Positions 17,801 to 27,384 of a DNA stretch of 32,566 nt are shown here, piece by piece. The position numbers were made by a program, and so were the translations under genes. Every line of letters begins with the position of its first letter. Positions within the stretch are counted from its first letter, which is position 1. The notes beneath the pieces were generated by a model. It was not told the DNA's origin and did no database searches. It was given only the letters and a program-made list of their open reading frames with translations. This DNA comes from Bacilli bacterium (GTDB lineage Bacteria; Bacillota_I; Bacilli_A; RF39; UBA660), in the NCBI GenBank assembly GCA_028709545.1, contig JAQVWT010000006.1, positions 1 to 32,566 on the forward strand, written 5' to 3'.

Positions 17801-18802
17801 TTAGATCCAAACTCCGTAAATTATACCAAGCATTGCTAGTAGGAGTCCTACTACCCAAAACAGTTTAACTATATCAGTTTCTGCCCAACCAAGTTCTTCA
17901 AAATGATGATGAAGTGGGGCCTTTTTAAAAACCTTTTTATTAAATTTTCGAATCGCTATTATTTGAATTAAACTAGATAATGTTTCAACTACAAAGACTC
18001 CACCAATAACAATTAAAGATAGTTCATGTTTAGTGAGTATTGCTAAAGTAGCAAGTGCTCCACCTAAGGCAAGAGAGCCTGTATCACCCATAAAGACTTT
18101 AGCAGGATGAGTATTAAAAACTAGAAAACCAAGCAGTGAACCAATTAAGACAAAAGAGAAGATTGCTAGTTCTTGATATCCTAAGACCCAAGTTGTTCCC
18201 CAAGCAATAACTCCATAAGCAATAAATGCCATAACTGAAAGTCCACCACATAATCCGTCTAATCCATCAGTAATATTGACCGCATTAGTTGTTCCAACTA
18301 GGACAAGTAAGATAAAAATACCAAAGCCCCATCCTAGATGAATATCAATATTTAAAGAGCTAATTACTAGTGATGAATCACCACCATTATGTTTATATAT
18401 AATATAAAATACTAGGGCAATGATTATTTGAAAAAATAATTTTGTTAAAGTATTAATACCTTTATTATTATGATATCTAACTTTTAATAAATCATCGACA
18501 AATCCAAGTATTGCATAACAGACAAAGACATACATTAAAATAGTAAGGTTAAAATTCATCTCTATCGAGCCTCTTAAATAAAGAAGAATCATTATTACTA
18601 TTGTGGGGATAATAAATATTAAGCCGCCAATAGTTGGAGTTCCATCTTTTTTTAAGTGCCGTTTATTAATAAGCCTACTAACTGTCTGACTTGCTTTTAT
18701 TTTTTTTAAAAATGGTATTAATATAACTGCTGTGATTAAAGACAAAATAAATCCAAGCATTAAACCCAAAACTGATTTTGCTAATATTAACATTTTATGC
18801 AC
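17801..18802 (-). CDS. mraY: Phospho-N-acetylmuramoyl-pentapeptide transferase
   Basis: KKDGTPTIGGLIF, NAVNITDGLDGLCGG, HPAKVFMGDTGSLALGG, KKAPLHHHFE. Confidence 0.97.
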   Translation of the reverse strand: MHKMLILAKSVLGLMLGFILSLITAVILIPFLKKIKASQTVSRLINKRHLKKDGTPTIGGLIFIIPTIVIMILLYLRGSIEMNFNLTILMYVFVCYAILGFVDDLLKVRYHNNKGINTLTKLFFQIIIALVFYIIYKHNGGDSSLVISSLNIDIHLGWGFGIFILLVLVGTTNAVNITDGLDGLCGGLSVMAFIAYGVIAWGTTWVLGYQELAIFSFVLIGSLLGFLVFNTHPAKVFMGDTGSLALGGALATLAILTKHELSLIVIGGVFVVETLSSLIQIIAIRKFNKKVFKKAPLHHHFEELGWAETDIVKLFWVVGLLLAMLGIIYGVWI

Positions 18803-18842
18803 CTCTTTTTTATTATACTATTAATTACTGTTTATTGTAAAC

Positions 18843-20756
18843 CTAATTTAACATTAGCTTAACAGTGCTACCTTCTTTTATATAGCTTCCACCCTTAGGG
18901 CTTTGACTAATTATTTTAGTCCCACTGCCACTATATTCTATTTTAAAATTTTTTAAAAATTCTTTTATTTCCTTAATATCTTTTCCTTCAATATTTTCTA
19001 GATATAAATATTTTGTATCTAGCCATGTATAAGTTCTTAAAAGTTCATTTTTAACTGGCTTATATTCTTTATAATCAATAATACTTAGCATAATATTTTT
19101 AGCTATAGGTGCGGCAACGGTTCCGCCATATTGAGTAACCCCTTTGGGATTATCAATTGCTACATATACTAAATAATCAGGGTTATCTGCTGGCATAAAA
19201 CCAATAAATGATAATATATAATTCCCTACCATATATATGCCATTATTAACTTTTTGGGCAGTTCCTGTTTTTCCGCCAACCCGATAATTTTCAATATAGG
19301 CATTTCTCCCAGTTCCATGAGCAACAACTCTTTCCAGTGTATATTTTACCAGGTTAGATGTTTCTTCGGTTATTACTTGTTTAATAAACTGGGGTTTATT
19401 TAAAAGAATCATTTCATTGGTTTCTGGTTCACTGATACTTCTTAAAATATAAGGTGTATATAAATTTCCACCATTTATTGCCGCAGCAACCCCGCGAACT
19501 TGCTGGATAGGGGTAACACTTATTCCTTGTCCAAAAGCCGTGGTTGCTGTTTCAACTGGTCCCATCTGATCAAGTTTAAATAAAATACCTGATGCCTCAC
19601 CATTTAAATCAATACCAGTTTTAGAACCAAAACCAAAATCAATTAAATAATTATATAATCTCTTTGTACCAAGTTTTTGTCCTAAGGAAACAAAACCAGG
19701 GTTGCAACTGTTTTGAACAACCTCTAAATAAGTTTGAGTCCCATGACCACCAGCTTTCCAACATTTTATTCTAGCACCATCAACCATAACTGAACCAGTA
19801 TCATGAAAATAATCTTCAAATAAATTGACAGTTTTTTCCTCAAGAGAGGCAGCTAAAGTAATTATTTTAAAAGTAGAGCCGGGCTCATATGTTCCCCAAA
19901 TTGGCAGGTTTCTATTTATAACTTCAGTTGTATAATTTTGATAATTATTGGGATTAAAATTAGGTCTGCTACTCATTGCAATGATTTCTCCGTTATTAGG
20001 ATCCATGACTAAAATCAGTGCTTGCTCGGGATTAAAACTAGTCATAGCATTATCAAGTTCTCTTTCAACTGCTTCTTGAATATTAAGATCAATTGTAAGG
20101 GAAATGTTATTTCCATTTACTGGGGCATCATAAACTTCACTAAGTTTAAGTCTGGCACCTTTTCCATCGGAATAATATTTAATCGCGCCATTATTACCTT
20201 TTAAATATTTATCATACTGGAGCTCTATACCCGATAATCCTTGGTTATCAATACCTACATATCCTAGAACATGCGATAAAAGCTCATTATAAGGATAATA
20301 TCTTTTAGATTCTTTAACTAAATACACTCCATCATAACCAAGTTTATTAATCGCATCAGCTGTCTCATAACTAAGACCTCGTCCTTCTGGATGAATTCTC
20401 TCAATTGCTGTTTTTTTAGAAATATGTTTAAACATATTTAAATAATCGGTATTTAAAATATCAGCTAAATCTTTAGCTACTTTATCTTTTTCTTTAATTT
20501 GATTAGGAATTACTACTAAACTAGTTGTTGTAATATTACTAGCAAGAACTAAACCATTTCGATCAGTAATAAGTCCTCGATCAGCAAGAATTGGTAAATT
20601 ACGACTCCATAAATTATGAGCAAGCTCATTTAAATCTTTAGTCTTAAATACTTGAACATAAAATAGACGAATAATAATTGCCAAAAAACATAACAATATT
20701 ATTAAAAACATATAATATAATCTTTTTTGAATCTTATAATGAAACACTAAAATCAC
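18843..20756 (-). CDS. Penicillin-binding protein, FtsI/SpoVD type, with C-terminal PASTA domain
   Basis: YEPGSTFKI (SxxK), SCN motif in VVQNSCNPGF, GGKTGTAQK (KTG) and PASTA-like tail. Confidence 0.95.
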   Translation of the reverse strand: MILVFHYKIQKRLYYMFLIILLCFLAIIIRLFYVQVFKTKDLNELAHNLWSRNLPILADRGLITDRNGLVLASNITTTSLVVIPNQIKEKDKVAKDLADILNTDYLNMFKHISKKTAIERIHPEGRGLSYETADAINKLGYDGVYLVKESKRYYPYNELLSHVLGYVGIDNQGLSGIELQYDKYLKGNNGAIKYYSDGKGARLKLSEVYDAPVNGNNISLTIDLNIQEAVERELDNAMTSFNPEQALILVMDPNNGEIIAMSSRPNFNPNNYQNYTTEVINRNLPIWGTYEPGSTFKIITLAASLEEKTVNLFEDYFHDTGSVMVDGARIKCWKAGGHGTQTYLEVVQNSCNPGFVSLGQKLGTKRLYNYLIDFGFGSKTGIDLNGEASGILFKLDQMGPVETATTAFGQGISVTPIQQVRGVAAAINGGNLYTPYILRSISEPETNEMILLNKPQFIKQVITEETSNLVKYTLERVVAHGTGRNAYIENYRVGGKTGTAQKVNNGIYMVGNYILSFIGFMPADNPDYLVYVAIDNPKGVTQYGGTVAAPIAKNIMLSIIDYKEYKPVKNELLRTYTWLDTKYLYLENIEGKDIKEIKEFLKNFKIEYSGSGTKIISQSPKGGSYIKEGSTVKLMLN

Positions 20757-20799
20757 CTTATAAATAATATGCAGAATTAAAGAAAATATAAAAAGGTTG

Positions 20800-20828
20800 C
20801 TGACAAATCAAGTAAAATAAGTTATAAT
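20800..20828 (+). promoter_or_regulatory. Putative promoter CTGACA-N17-TATAAT
   Basis: Near-consensus hexamers upstream of AAGGAG and ATG 20859. Confidence 0.7.
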
Positions 20829-20858
20829 CTATATTAGATGATAACAAAGGAGATGCTT

Positions 20859-22610
20859 ATGAAAATAAAAGGCTTTAAAATATCAAGAAGAAAAGCAATT
20901 ATTTATTTAACATACGCTGTTATTGTCATGTTAGGTATTGTTTTAACTAGCACTTTCAGTGACTTTACAAGTAGAAGTGAAGGTGAGGCTGCTAATATAA
21001 AAGTAGCAGGTATGAATTATAATGTTAAAATAAATGGAATAGATACTAAAATAATAACTGCTCCCGGTAATAAAGATACGATAGCAAACGTTATAATAAT
21101 ATCTCAAAATACAGTAGATTCAAAATATGAACTTATTTATAAAGTATGTTCAGATTCATCATGCACAGCATATATAGCAAAGCCAGAAGATTTATATATA
21201 GAATACTCATCAAAAACAACAGATGAAGTTAGTGGAGCAATTACTAGTTTAGGTGCTAAACAAATAAGAATAGCTGTAATTAATACAAGCTCAACAACAT
21301 ATTATGTTGAACTTGATATCAATGCAGGCTATATCCACAATACTCTAGCACTTAAAAACCAAATAGCTTCTGAATATAATGAAGAAGATGTAACAATAGC
21401 CGCTATTATAGATGGGGATCTATCAACAACATTTCCAACAACAAAAGAATATATAGCAACAGTAGAATGTGAGACAAACAAGGGAAAATCAAACGCAAGT
21501 GGAACAGCAACACGGAATGGTACAAAATGGGTAGTAGATATAATTGGCACCGATTCAGGTAAGACTGTTTGTAATGTATATTTTAATGAGCCTACCTTAA
21601 GAGATAAGATTTTATCGCAAGGTGGAGGAGCAACAGTAATTGAGGCCAAAGGCACTCCAGACTTTAGTGTTATAAATGTCCCAAGTGGATTATACGCATC
21701 TGCAGATGAATATGGTACCTCATATTATTATCGTGGAGTTAAAACTGAGCTTGATAATAATTTAATCTGGGGAGGCTTCCAGTGGAAGTTGGTCAGAATC
21801 AATGGAGATGGATCTATAAGACTTATATATAATGGAACAGCGGCACAGTTTGATACAAACGGAACAGTCAATGATATAGGACTCGATACACAAATAGAAG
21901 AAACTCATGCCTGGAATGAAACAAATAGAGACGATGCCAAATATATTGGATATATGTATGGAGGCGCCAATGGAAGTGCATCCACATCAAGACATGGAAG
22001 TATACCAACCGCAGCTACCTACAATCAAACCAATACCAATATGAAAACAATACTAGATAATTGGTATAAGATTAACATATTTGATAAAGGCTTAGGATCC
22101 CAGGTAGCAGATAATCTATTTTGTAATGACCGACAACTTCAAAGTGAGGTAGGTGGAGGATCAACAGGTACTGGTATAGGAACTAGTGTGACCTATTATG
22201 CCGCATATTATCGTTTATATAAACTTAGCACAAAATCACCAACCTTAAAATGTGGATTACAAAATGATCAATTTACCATCAGTGTGGATGGAGAAGTAGG
22301 AAATGGAGCCCTTACTTATCCAGTGGGGTTGTTAACAGCAGATGAAGCATCAATGGCAGGCTTAGTATATGGAATAGCTAATAGTACAAATTATTTATAT
22401 ACCAATCAGCATTGGTGGTTGTTTTCGCCGTTCATTATGTTCTCGTATGGGAATGCGAACGGGTGGAACGTTCTTTCGTCTGGTGATTTGTACGCCAGCA
22501 TCGTGAATAACACCTACGGGGCGCGTCTGTCCGTTTCTCTTATATCATCTACCAGAGTAACCGGAACCAGTAGTGCAAACGATCCATTCATAGTACTAGC
22601 TGTAGAGTGA
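20859..22610 (+). CDS. Secreted surface protein with C-terminal FGE/C-type-lectin-like domain; putative DGR target
   Basis: ORF-track start 20838 overlaps the SD, so ATG 20859 (AAAGGAG upstream) preferred; N-terminal TM/signal; WWLFSP...NANGWNVLSSGDLYASIVNNTYGARLSVSL C-terminus. Confidence 0.85.
   Translation: MKIKGFKISRRKAIIYLTYAVIVMLGIVLTSTFSDFTSRSEGEAANIKVAGMNYNVKINGIDTKIITAPGNKDTIANVIIISQNTVDSKYELIYKVCSDSSCTAYIAKPEDLYIEYSSKTTDEVSGAITSLGAKQIRIAVINTSSTTYYVELDINAGYIHNTLALKNQIASEYNEEDVTIAAIIDGDLSTTFPTTKEYIATVECETNKGKSNASGTATRNGTKWVVDIIGTDSGKTVCNVYFNEPTLRDKILSQGGGATVIEAKGTPDFSVINVPSGLYASADEYGTSYYYRGVKTELDNNLIWGGFQWKLVRINGDGSIRLIYNGTAAQFDTNGTVNDIGLDTQIEETHAWNETNRDDAKYIGYMYGGANGSASTSRHGSIPTAATYNQTNTNMKTILDNWYKINIFDKGLGSQVADNLFCNDRQLQSEVGGGSTGTGIGTSVTYYAAYYRLYKLSTKSPTLKCGLQNDQFTISVDGEVGNGALTYPVGLLTADEASMAGLVYGIANSTNYLYTNQHWWLFSPFIMFSYGNANGWNVLSSGDLYASIVNNTYGARLSVSLISSTRVTGTSSANDPFIVLAVE
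22413..22541 (+). other. Putative DGR variable region (VR)
   Basis: ~50% GC and ~18% A over 22441-22500 in an otherwise ~30% GC region; consecutive TAC GCC AGC ATC codons; followed by conserved-type VNNTYGAR. Confidence 0.72.
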
Positions 22611-22650
22611 GATAATAGAAGCTCGCTACTCTGAACTCTGAACCGATCTT

Positions 22651-22669
22651 CCCGAAAAACATTTCCGGG
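22651..22669 (+). other. GC-rich hairpin CCCGAAA-AACA-TTT(C)CGGG just downstream of the target gene
   Basis: Inverted repeat with 4-nt loop and one bulged C; about 110 nt after VR. Confidence 0.55.
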
Positions 22670-22747
22670 GTGGAAAAAAAGAGTGTTTCCAGTTTATTGG
22701 ATCTATTAAGAATCATTGAAATGAGTGTAAAGATAGGAATATGATAT

Positions 22748-23419
22748 ATGAAAAATAATAAAGTAAATGGACCCTTACTTGCTATAATTATTACCATTAT
22801 TATTTTAATTGGTGGGTATTTTATTGGTAAATATGTTGCGGGTTTATATAATAAAAAACATAATACTAATCAGAATATTTTACAAATATTAAGAATAATA
22901 AATGATGTTCCAATTGATTATGTTTTAGAAGATGGTTCTAAAACATTAAGTGAACTTTGTAAAAAAGATACAGGTATTTGTAATGAGGAAGTAGGAGTAA
23001 TAACTTTAGATAATCAAGATTTAAGACTATTTATATATGCTAAGTTTGATAATCCTAATGATTTAGAAACTATATATTTTAAATTTAATGATAAAAAAAT
23101 CGGTTCTTTTATTTATCTTAATAAGTTTGAAATATTTGCTGAAAAGTATTTACTTATAACTGAACCTAATAGTGATAATAATAATTTTGTTATTCATTTA
23201 TATGATAAATCAGGAAAAGAAGTTGCAAGTTATGAGGCAACTAATATTGAATATGATTATAAACTTGAAAGTAACGAACTTTATTATTATCATTGTAATT
23301 TATCCAATTCTAATATAGTTGATGGAGAAGTATTACCAAAAGTTTCTTATTATAAAATTAAACCAGATAATATCACTGAAAAAGTAGAAATATCATCTAG
23401 TTATCAAAGATGTAATTAG
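22748..23419 (+). CDS. Hypothetical single-pass membrane protein (223 aa)
   Basis: ORF with N-terminal TM GPLLAIIITIIILIGGYFIGKYV. Confidence 0.7.
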   Translation: MKNNKVNGPLLAIIITIIILIGGYFIGKYVAGLYNKKHNTNQNILQILRIINDVPIDYVLEDGSKTLSELCKKDTGICNEEVGVITLDNQDLRLFIYAKFDNPNDLETIYFKFNDKKIGSFIYLNKFEIFAEKYLLITEPNSDNNNFVIHLYDKSGKEVASYEATNIEYDYKLESNELYYYHCNLSNSNIVDGEVLPKVSYYKIKPDNITEKVEISSSYQRCN

Positions 23420-23487
23420 AATTAAATTTATATAAATAAAAATTTATTCTGTATGATATAATAATAAGTAGATGGGAGTTTTATAAT

Positions 23488-24513
23488 ATGAATAAGATTA
23501 AATTAAATCTTATAACAGATGAATTAGATTTATTATTTAAAGATATAATTAAACTTTTTAATGATTCGGAAGGTTTAAATGATTATCCAGAGTTTGATTT
23601 ATCAGAGTTTGCTGGCAAAATGACTGAACAAATGACTTTAAAAGAGGCTAGAGAATTGTTGAAAAAGATTAATCAAGTTGTAGAAGTACAAAAAAAGATT
23701 ATCGATGATGTTTATGAAAAAGAGAACATGTTTGCAAAATTAGATTATGCGCGTTTTGGATATCCTAGAATTTCAAAATATAATAATTATTATATTATTA
23801 CAATTGATGCATTAAAAAACAGTCATAAAAAACAAGTTGAAAGAAATGCTAAGACAGTATTTTCTTGTGTTTATGATAAGGATGGCAATATTCTAATACC
23901 TTTTAATGAAGAAAATAATCAAATACAAAGTTTAGATGAAAATAATTTTATTATTAAATTAAACGGAATAAAAAAGGTTGATCACTATAAACTAAACGAT
24001 AATAAATGTGAGAAAGTTTTTACTGTTGATTATAATTATCAAGATAAGTATAGCTTTAATAAGAATATGAGTGCTTGGGCAAGTAAAGGACTTGCAATTG
24101 TAGTAATTAATAATCGTGAATATTTATATTCTATAAAAGATGCTAAGCTATTATCTTATGGTTTTACTAAAATTGAATCTATCCAAGATAATAATTGGGA
24201 AAAAACTGATTTTACTAAGGAATATAATTGTTGCCGAGCGACTTTAGATGTTGAATCTGATATTGAGTTTGATGGTAAAGATCCAAATATTTCAGCAACA
24301 TTAGTTGGTTATATTAGTTCTGATGGAAAGCTGATAAATAACTTTATTAATTTAGAAAGTGGAGATATAATTTTAACTCCACCAGGAAAAGAAAACGAAA
24401 CAGAAGAAGTTACTATGAAAGATTTGAATAACAAGGTTATTTATAATCTAAATACATTAGATAGACTTTCTAAAAACAGAGAAGCGATGATTAAATATTT
24501 AAACTTAAGATAA
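23488..24513 (+). CDS. Hypothetical protein (341 aa)
   Basis: ORF with GGGAG SD; no family recognised. Confidence 0.75.
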   Translation: MNKIKLNLITDELDLLFKDIIKLFNDSEGLNDYPEFDLSEFAGKMTEQMTLKEARELLKKINQVVEVQKKIIDDVYEKENMFAKLDYARFGYPRISKYNNYYIITIDALKNSHKKQVERNAKTVFSCVYDKDGNILIPFNEENNQIQSLDENNFIIKLNGIKKVDHYKLNDNKCEKVFTVDYNYQDKYSFNKNMSAWASKGLAIVVINNREYLYSIKDAKLLSYGFTKIESIQDNNWEKTDFTKEYNCCRATLDVESDIEFDGKDPNISATLVGYISSDGKLINNFINLESGDIILTPPGKENETEEVTMKDLNNKVIYNLNTLDRLSKNREAMIKYLNLR

Positions 24514-24540
24514 GAACAAAAGCAGTTCTTATTTTTTCTT
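24511..24540 (+). terminator. Rho-independent terminator ATAAGAAC/GTTCTTAT plus T-run
   Basis: Stem overlapping stop codon followed by TTTTTTC. Confidence 0.75.
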
Positions 24541-24600
24541 TACAAAAGACTGCAAAAAAGTTCCTTTTTGTTATATAATGGAACTAGAGGTGAATGCAAG

Positions 24601-25677
24601 GTGCGTGTAATTATAACAGCCGGTGGAACTGGGGGACATATTATTCCAGCTCTGGCAATAGCAGATAAAGTTATGGAACTTGATAACGGAAGTGAAATTC
24701 TTTATATAGGGACTCATAACCGGATGGAAAAAGATCTTGTTCCCAATAGAGGTTATCGATATGAACCGATTGAAATTTATGGTCTTAGTAAAAGAGATTT
24801 TAAAACTAATTTTAAAAATATTGGTTTAATAATTAAAGCTAAAAAAAGATGTTTAAAGTTAATTGAAGAATTTAAGCCTGACGTAGTTGTTGGGGTAGGT
24901 GGCTATGTTACTTTTCCAGTTTTAAGAGCTGCTAAAAAGTTAGGAATAAAAACTTTTATTCATGAGCAAAATAGTATTCCTGGTAAAAGTAATCGCGTTT
25001 TAGCACATTCAGCAGATAAAATTGGCCTTAGTTTTGCCGATTCAATCAAATATTTTGATGTAAAAAAATGTGTAATAACTGGGAACCCATGTTCTGAGTT
25101 TGCACTTGATGCTAAAGCAACACCTAAGACAAAATTTGGCTTAAGTAGAAGTAAAAAAAGTATTTTAATTGTTCAAGGTAGTCTGGGATCAAGTGTTATG
25201 AATAATAAGATGTTAGATTATTTAATGAGTATTGATAAAGAAGATTATGATGTTTTATATATAACTGGAAAAGATCATTATGATACATTTTCTCAAAATA
25301 AATTTAGTAAGAATGTTAAAGTTGTGCCTTATGTTGATAATCTAGCAGCTTTAATGAAGGATATGGACTTAATTATTTCAAGAGCAGGAGCGAGTACAAT
25401 TAGTGAGATAACCGCACTTGCAATTCCTAACATATTAATTCCTAGTCCATATGTTGCTAATAATCATCAGTTTTATAATGCTCTTAGTATTAAAGAAGCA
25501 GGAGCTGGTGATATGATAGAAGAGGCAGATTTAACAACAGAGTTATTAAAGAAAAAAATAAACAAAATTTTAACAAATAATAACTATAAAGAAAAAATGA
25601 TTAAAAACTTAAAGAAAATAGCTATTCCAAATAGTAGTACGATTATATATGATGTTTTAAAAGACTTAACAAAGTAG
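24601..25677 (+). CDS. murG: UDP-N-acetylglucosamine--lipid II transferase
   Basis: VRVIITAGGTGGHIIPALAIAD, VGVGGYVTFP, HEQNSIPGKSNR; GTG 24601 preferred because 24568 lies upstream of a TATAAT -10 element. Confidence 0.96.
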   Translation: MRVIITAGGTGGHIIPALAIADKVMELDNGSEILYIGTHNRMEKDLVPNRGYRYEPIEIYGLSKRDFKTNFKNIGLIIKAKKRCLKLIEEFKPDVVVGVGGYVTFPVLRAAKKLGIKTFIHEQNSIPGKSNRVLAHSADKIGLSFADSIKYFDVKKCVITGNPCSEFALDAKATPKTKFGLSRSKKSILIVQGSLGSSVMNNKMLDYLMSIDKEDYDVLYITGKDHYDTFSQNKFSKNVKVVPYVDNLAALMKDMDLIISRAGASTISEITALAIPNILIPSPYVANNHQFYNALSIKEAGAGDMIEEADLTTELLKKKINKILTNNNYKEKMIKNLKKIAIPNSSTIIYDVLKDLTK

Positions 25678-25686
25678 GTGGAAAAA

Positions 25687-26400
25687 ATGAAAACTTCTAA
25701 AAAGAAAAAATTAAATATTAAGAAATTATTTGTTTTTATATTATTGTTATATTTAATTATTTATGGAGTTTATTATTTATTTGATGTGCCGATTAAAAAT
25801 ATAATCATAACTGGAAATACTTATGTTAAAGATTATGAAATTATTGAAGCATCTGATATCAAAGATTATCCATCTATTTTTGGAATAAGTATTAAATCAT
25901 TAAAGAAGAAAATAAAAACTATACCTTTAGTTGAAGATGTTATTATTAAAAGAGATTTAAAGTTTATATTATATCTTGAAATTGTTGAAACAAAAATTGT
26001 TTTACTTAACAATATGACTAATAAATTAATGTTAGGAACAGGTGAAAGTATTGAAATAACTTCTGAATACTTTGGAGTACCTACTTTAATAAATTATGCA
26101 GATGAAAAGATTCTTAAAAAGTTTTTAATATGTTTAGGAAAGCTTGATTATGGGATTATTAGTTTAATTAGTGAAATAGAGTATTCTCCATCAATTAGTG
26201 ATGAGGGAGAAGCGATAGATGAAGAAAGGTTTATTTTATATATGAATGATGGAAATACTATTTATATTAATGTTGAAAAGTGTAATACACTCTTTCATTA
26301 TAGAGAAATATATGCAAGTTTAGATAATAAAAAAGGCTTTTTAAATTTAGATAGTGGTAATTCTGAAAACTTCGTCTTTACTGAGTATAGCGATGAATAG
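25687..26400 (+). CDS. ftsQ: Cell division protein FtsQ/DivIB (POTRA domain)
   Basis: N-terminal TM, VPIKNIIITGNTYVKDYEIIEAS POTRA, follows murG; ATG 25687 preferred start. Confidence 0.85.
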   Translation: MKTSKKKKLNIKKLFVFILLLYLIIYGVYYLFDVPIKNIIITGNTYVKDYEIIEASDIKDYPSIFGISIKSLKKKIKTIPLVEDVIIKRDLKFILYLEIVETKIVLLNNMTNKLMLGTGESIEITSEYFGVPTLINYADEKILKKFLICLGKLDYGIISLISEIEYSPSISDEGEAIDEERFILYMNDGNTIYINVEKCNTLFHYREIYASLDNKKGFLNLDSGNSENFVFTEYSDE

Positions 26401-26935
26401 ATTACTACTACATAGTTGCTGTGCACCATGTTCAAGCAGTGTGATTGAAAAACTTAAAGGAGAGTTTTCTTTAGCTATTTTGTTTTATAATCCTAATATT
26501 GAGCCATATGCTGAGTATACTAAAAGAAAAGAAGAGCAGATTAAACTATTAAAAAAATTTAATATTGATTATTTAGAAATAGATTATTTAAATGAAGAAT
26601 TTAAAAATAAGGTTATTGGTTTTGAAAAAGAAAAAGAGGGCGGTAAAAGATGCCATCTGTGTTATGAGTTAAGACTTGAAAAAGCTGCAGAGCTTGCCAA
26701 AAAGTATAATTTTAATTTCTTTACAACAACTTTAACCGTTAGTCCTTATAAAAACAGTAAAATTATTAATGAAATAGGTAAAAATCTTGAAGAAAAGTAT
26801 CAAGTAAAATATTTAATTTCTGATTTTAAAAAAGAAGATGGTTATAAAAAGAGTATTGAACTTTCAAAAAAATATAATTTATATCGTCAAAATTATTGTG
26901 GATGTTTATATGGAAAGGATAGTTATGAAAAATAA
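26393..26935 (+). CDS. queH: Epoxyqueuosine reductase QueH
   Basis: LLHSCCAPCSSS, FYNPNIEPYAEYTKR, KRCHLCYELRLEKAAELA, YCGCLYG; ATG 26393 preferred. Confidence 0.94.
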   Translation: MNRLLLHSCCAPCSSSVIEKLKGEFSLAILFYNPNIEPYAEYTKRKEEQIKLLKKFNIDYLEIDYLNEEFKNKVIGFEKEKEGGKRCHLCYELRLEKAAELAKKYNFNFFTTTLTVSPYKNSKIINEIGKNLEEKYQVKYLISDFKKEDGYKKSIELSKKYNLYRQNYCGCLYGKDSYEK

Positions 26936-27374
26936 TAAAGGATTTACATTAGTTGAGGTTTTAGTAGTTATTGTAATTTTAGGAATTATTTTAACTATTG
27001 GTTATTCAGCTATTAGTAGTTCAATTGCTGCTAGTCGTAAAAAAACAAATGAGTTAACAATTGCTAATATTAAAGATGCATCTCTTGTGTTTGCTCAAGA
27101 GATGTATATATGTGATGATACTAGTAATATTTTAACTATTTTGCGTACGGGAATGGGCTTAACAAGTATAAAAAAATGTCTTGATGCTAAGAATGCTTTA
27201 GTGGGAGGTATTACAGTACCACTAAGAATCTTAGAACAATACGAGTACATTACTAAAACTAAAAAATGCGATGGTGATATTGAAATATATTTTGATTGTA
27301 GTAGTGATCTAAATGAAGACTGTAAAAGGATGACGAATTTAAAAGTATCAGTCGAAGATATTACATGTAATTAA
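26925..27374 (+). CDS. Type IV prepilin-like protein (GFTLVEVLVVIVILGI N-methylation motif)
   Basis: MKNNKG|FTLVEVLVVIVILGIILTIGY; SD GGAAAGGA upstream of ATG 26925; overlaps queH 3' end. Confidence 0.9.
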   Translation: MKNNKGFTLVEVLVVIVILGIILTIGYSAISSSIAASRKKTNELTIANIKDASLVFAQEMYICDDTSNILTILRTGMGLTSIKKCLDAKNALVGGITVPLRILEQYEYITKTKKCDGDIEIYFDCSSDLNEDCKRMTNLKVSVEDITCN

Positions 27375-27384
27375 AGGAGAGAAT

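Noticed and set aside
21329-21655. Minus-strand 108-aa ORF inside the DGR-like target gene
   Set aside because: Antisense to a well supported CDS; no start context
22413-22680. GC island as horizontally acquired gene or IS remnant
   Set aside because: It is confined to the 3' end of an otherwise AT-rich in-frame CDS and its immediate downstream, with no transposase or ORF of its own; the DGR explanation fits better
20859-24513. Reverse transcriptase or Avd gene adjacent to the putative VR
   Set aside because: Neither 22748-23419 nor 23488-24513 contains a YxDD-type RT motif or looks like the small helical Avd; hence interpreted as a remote target
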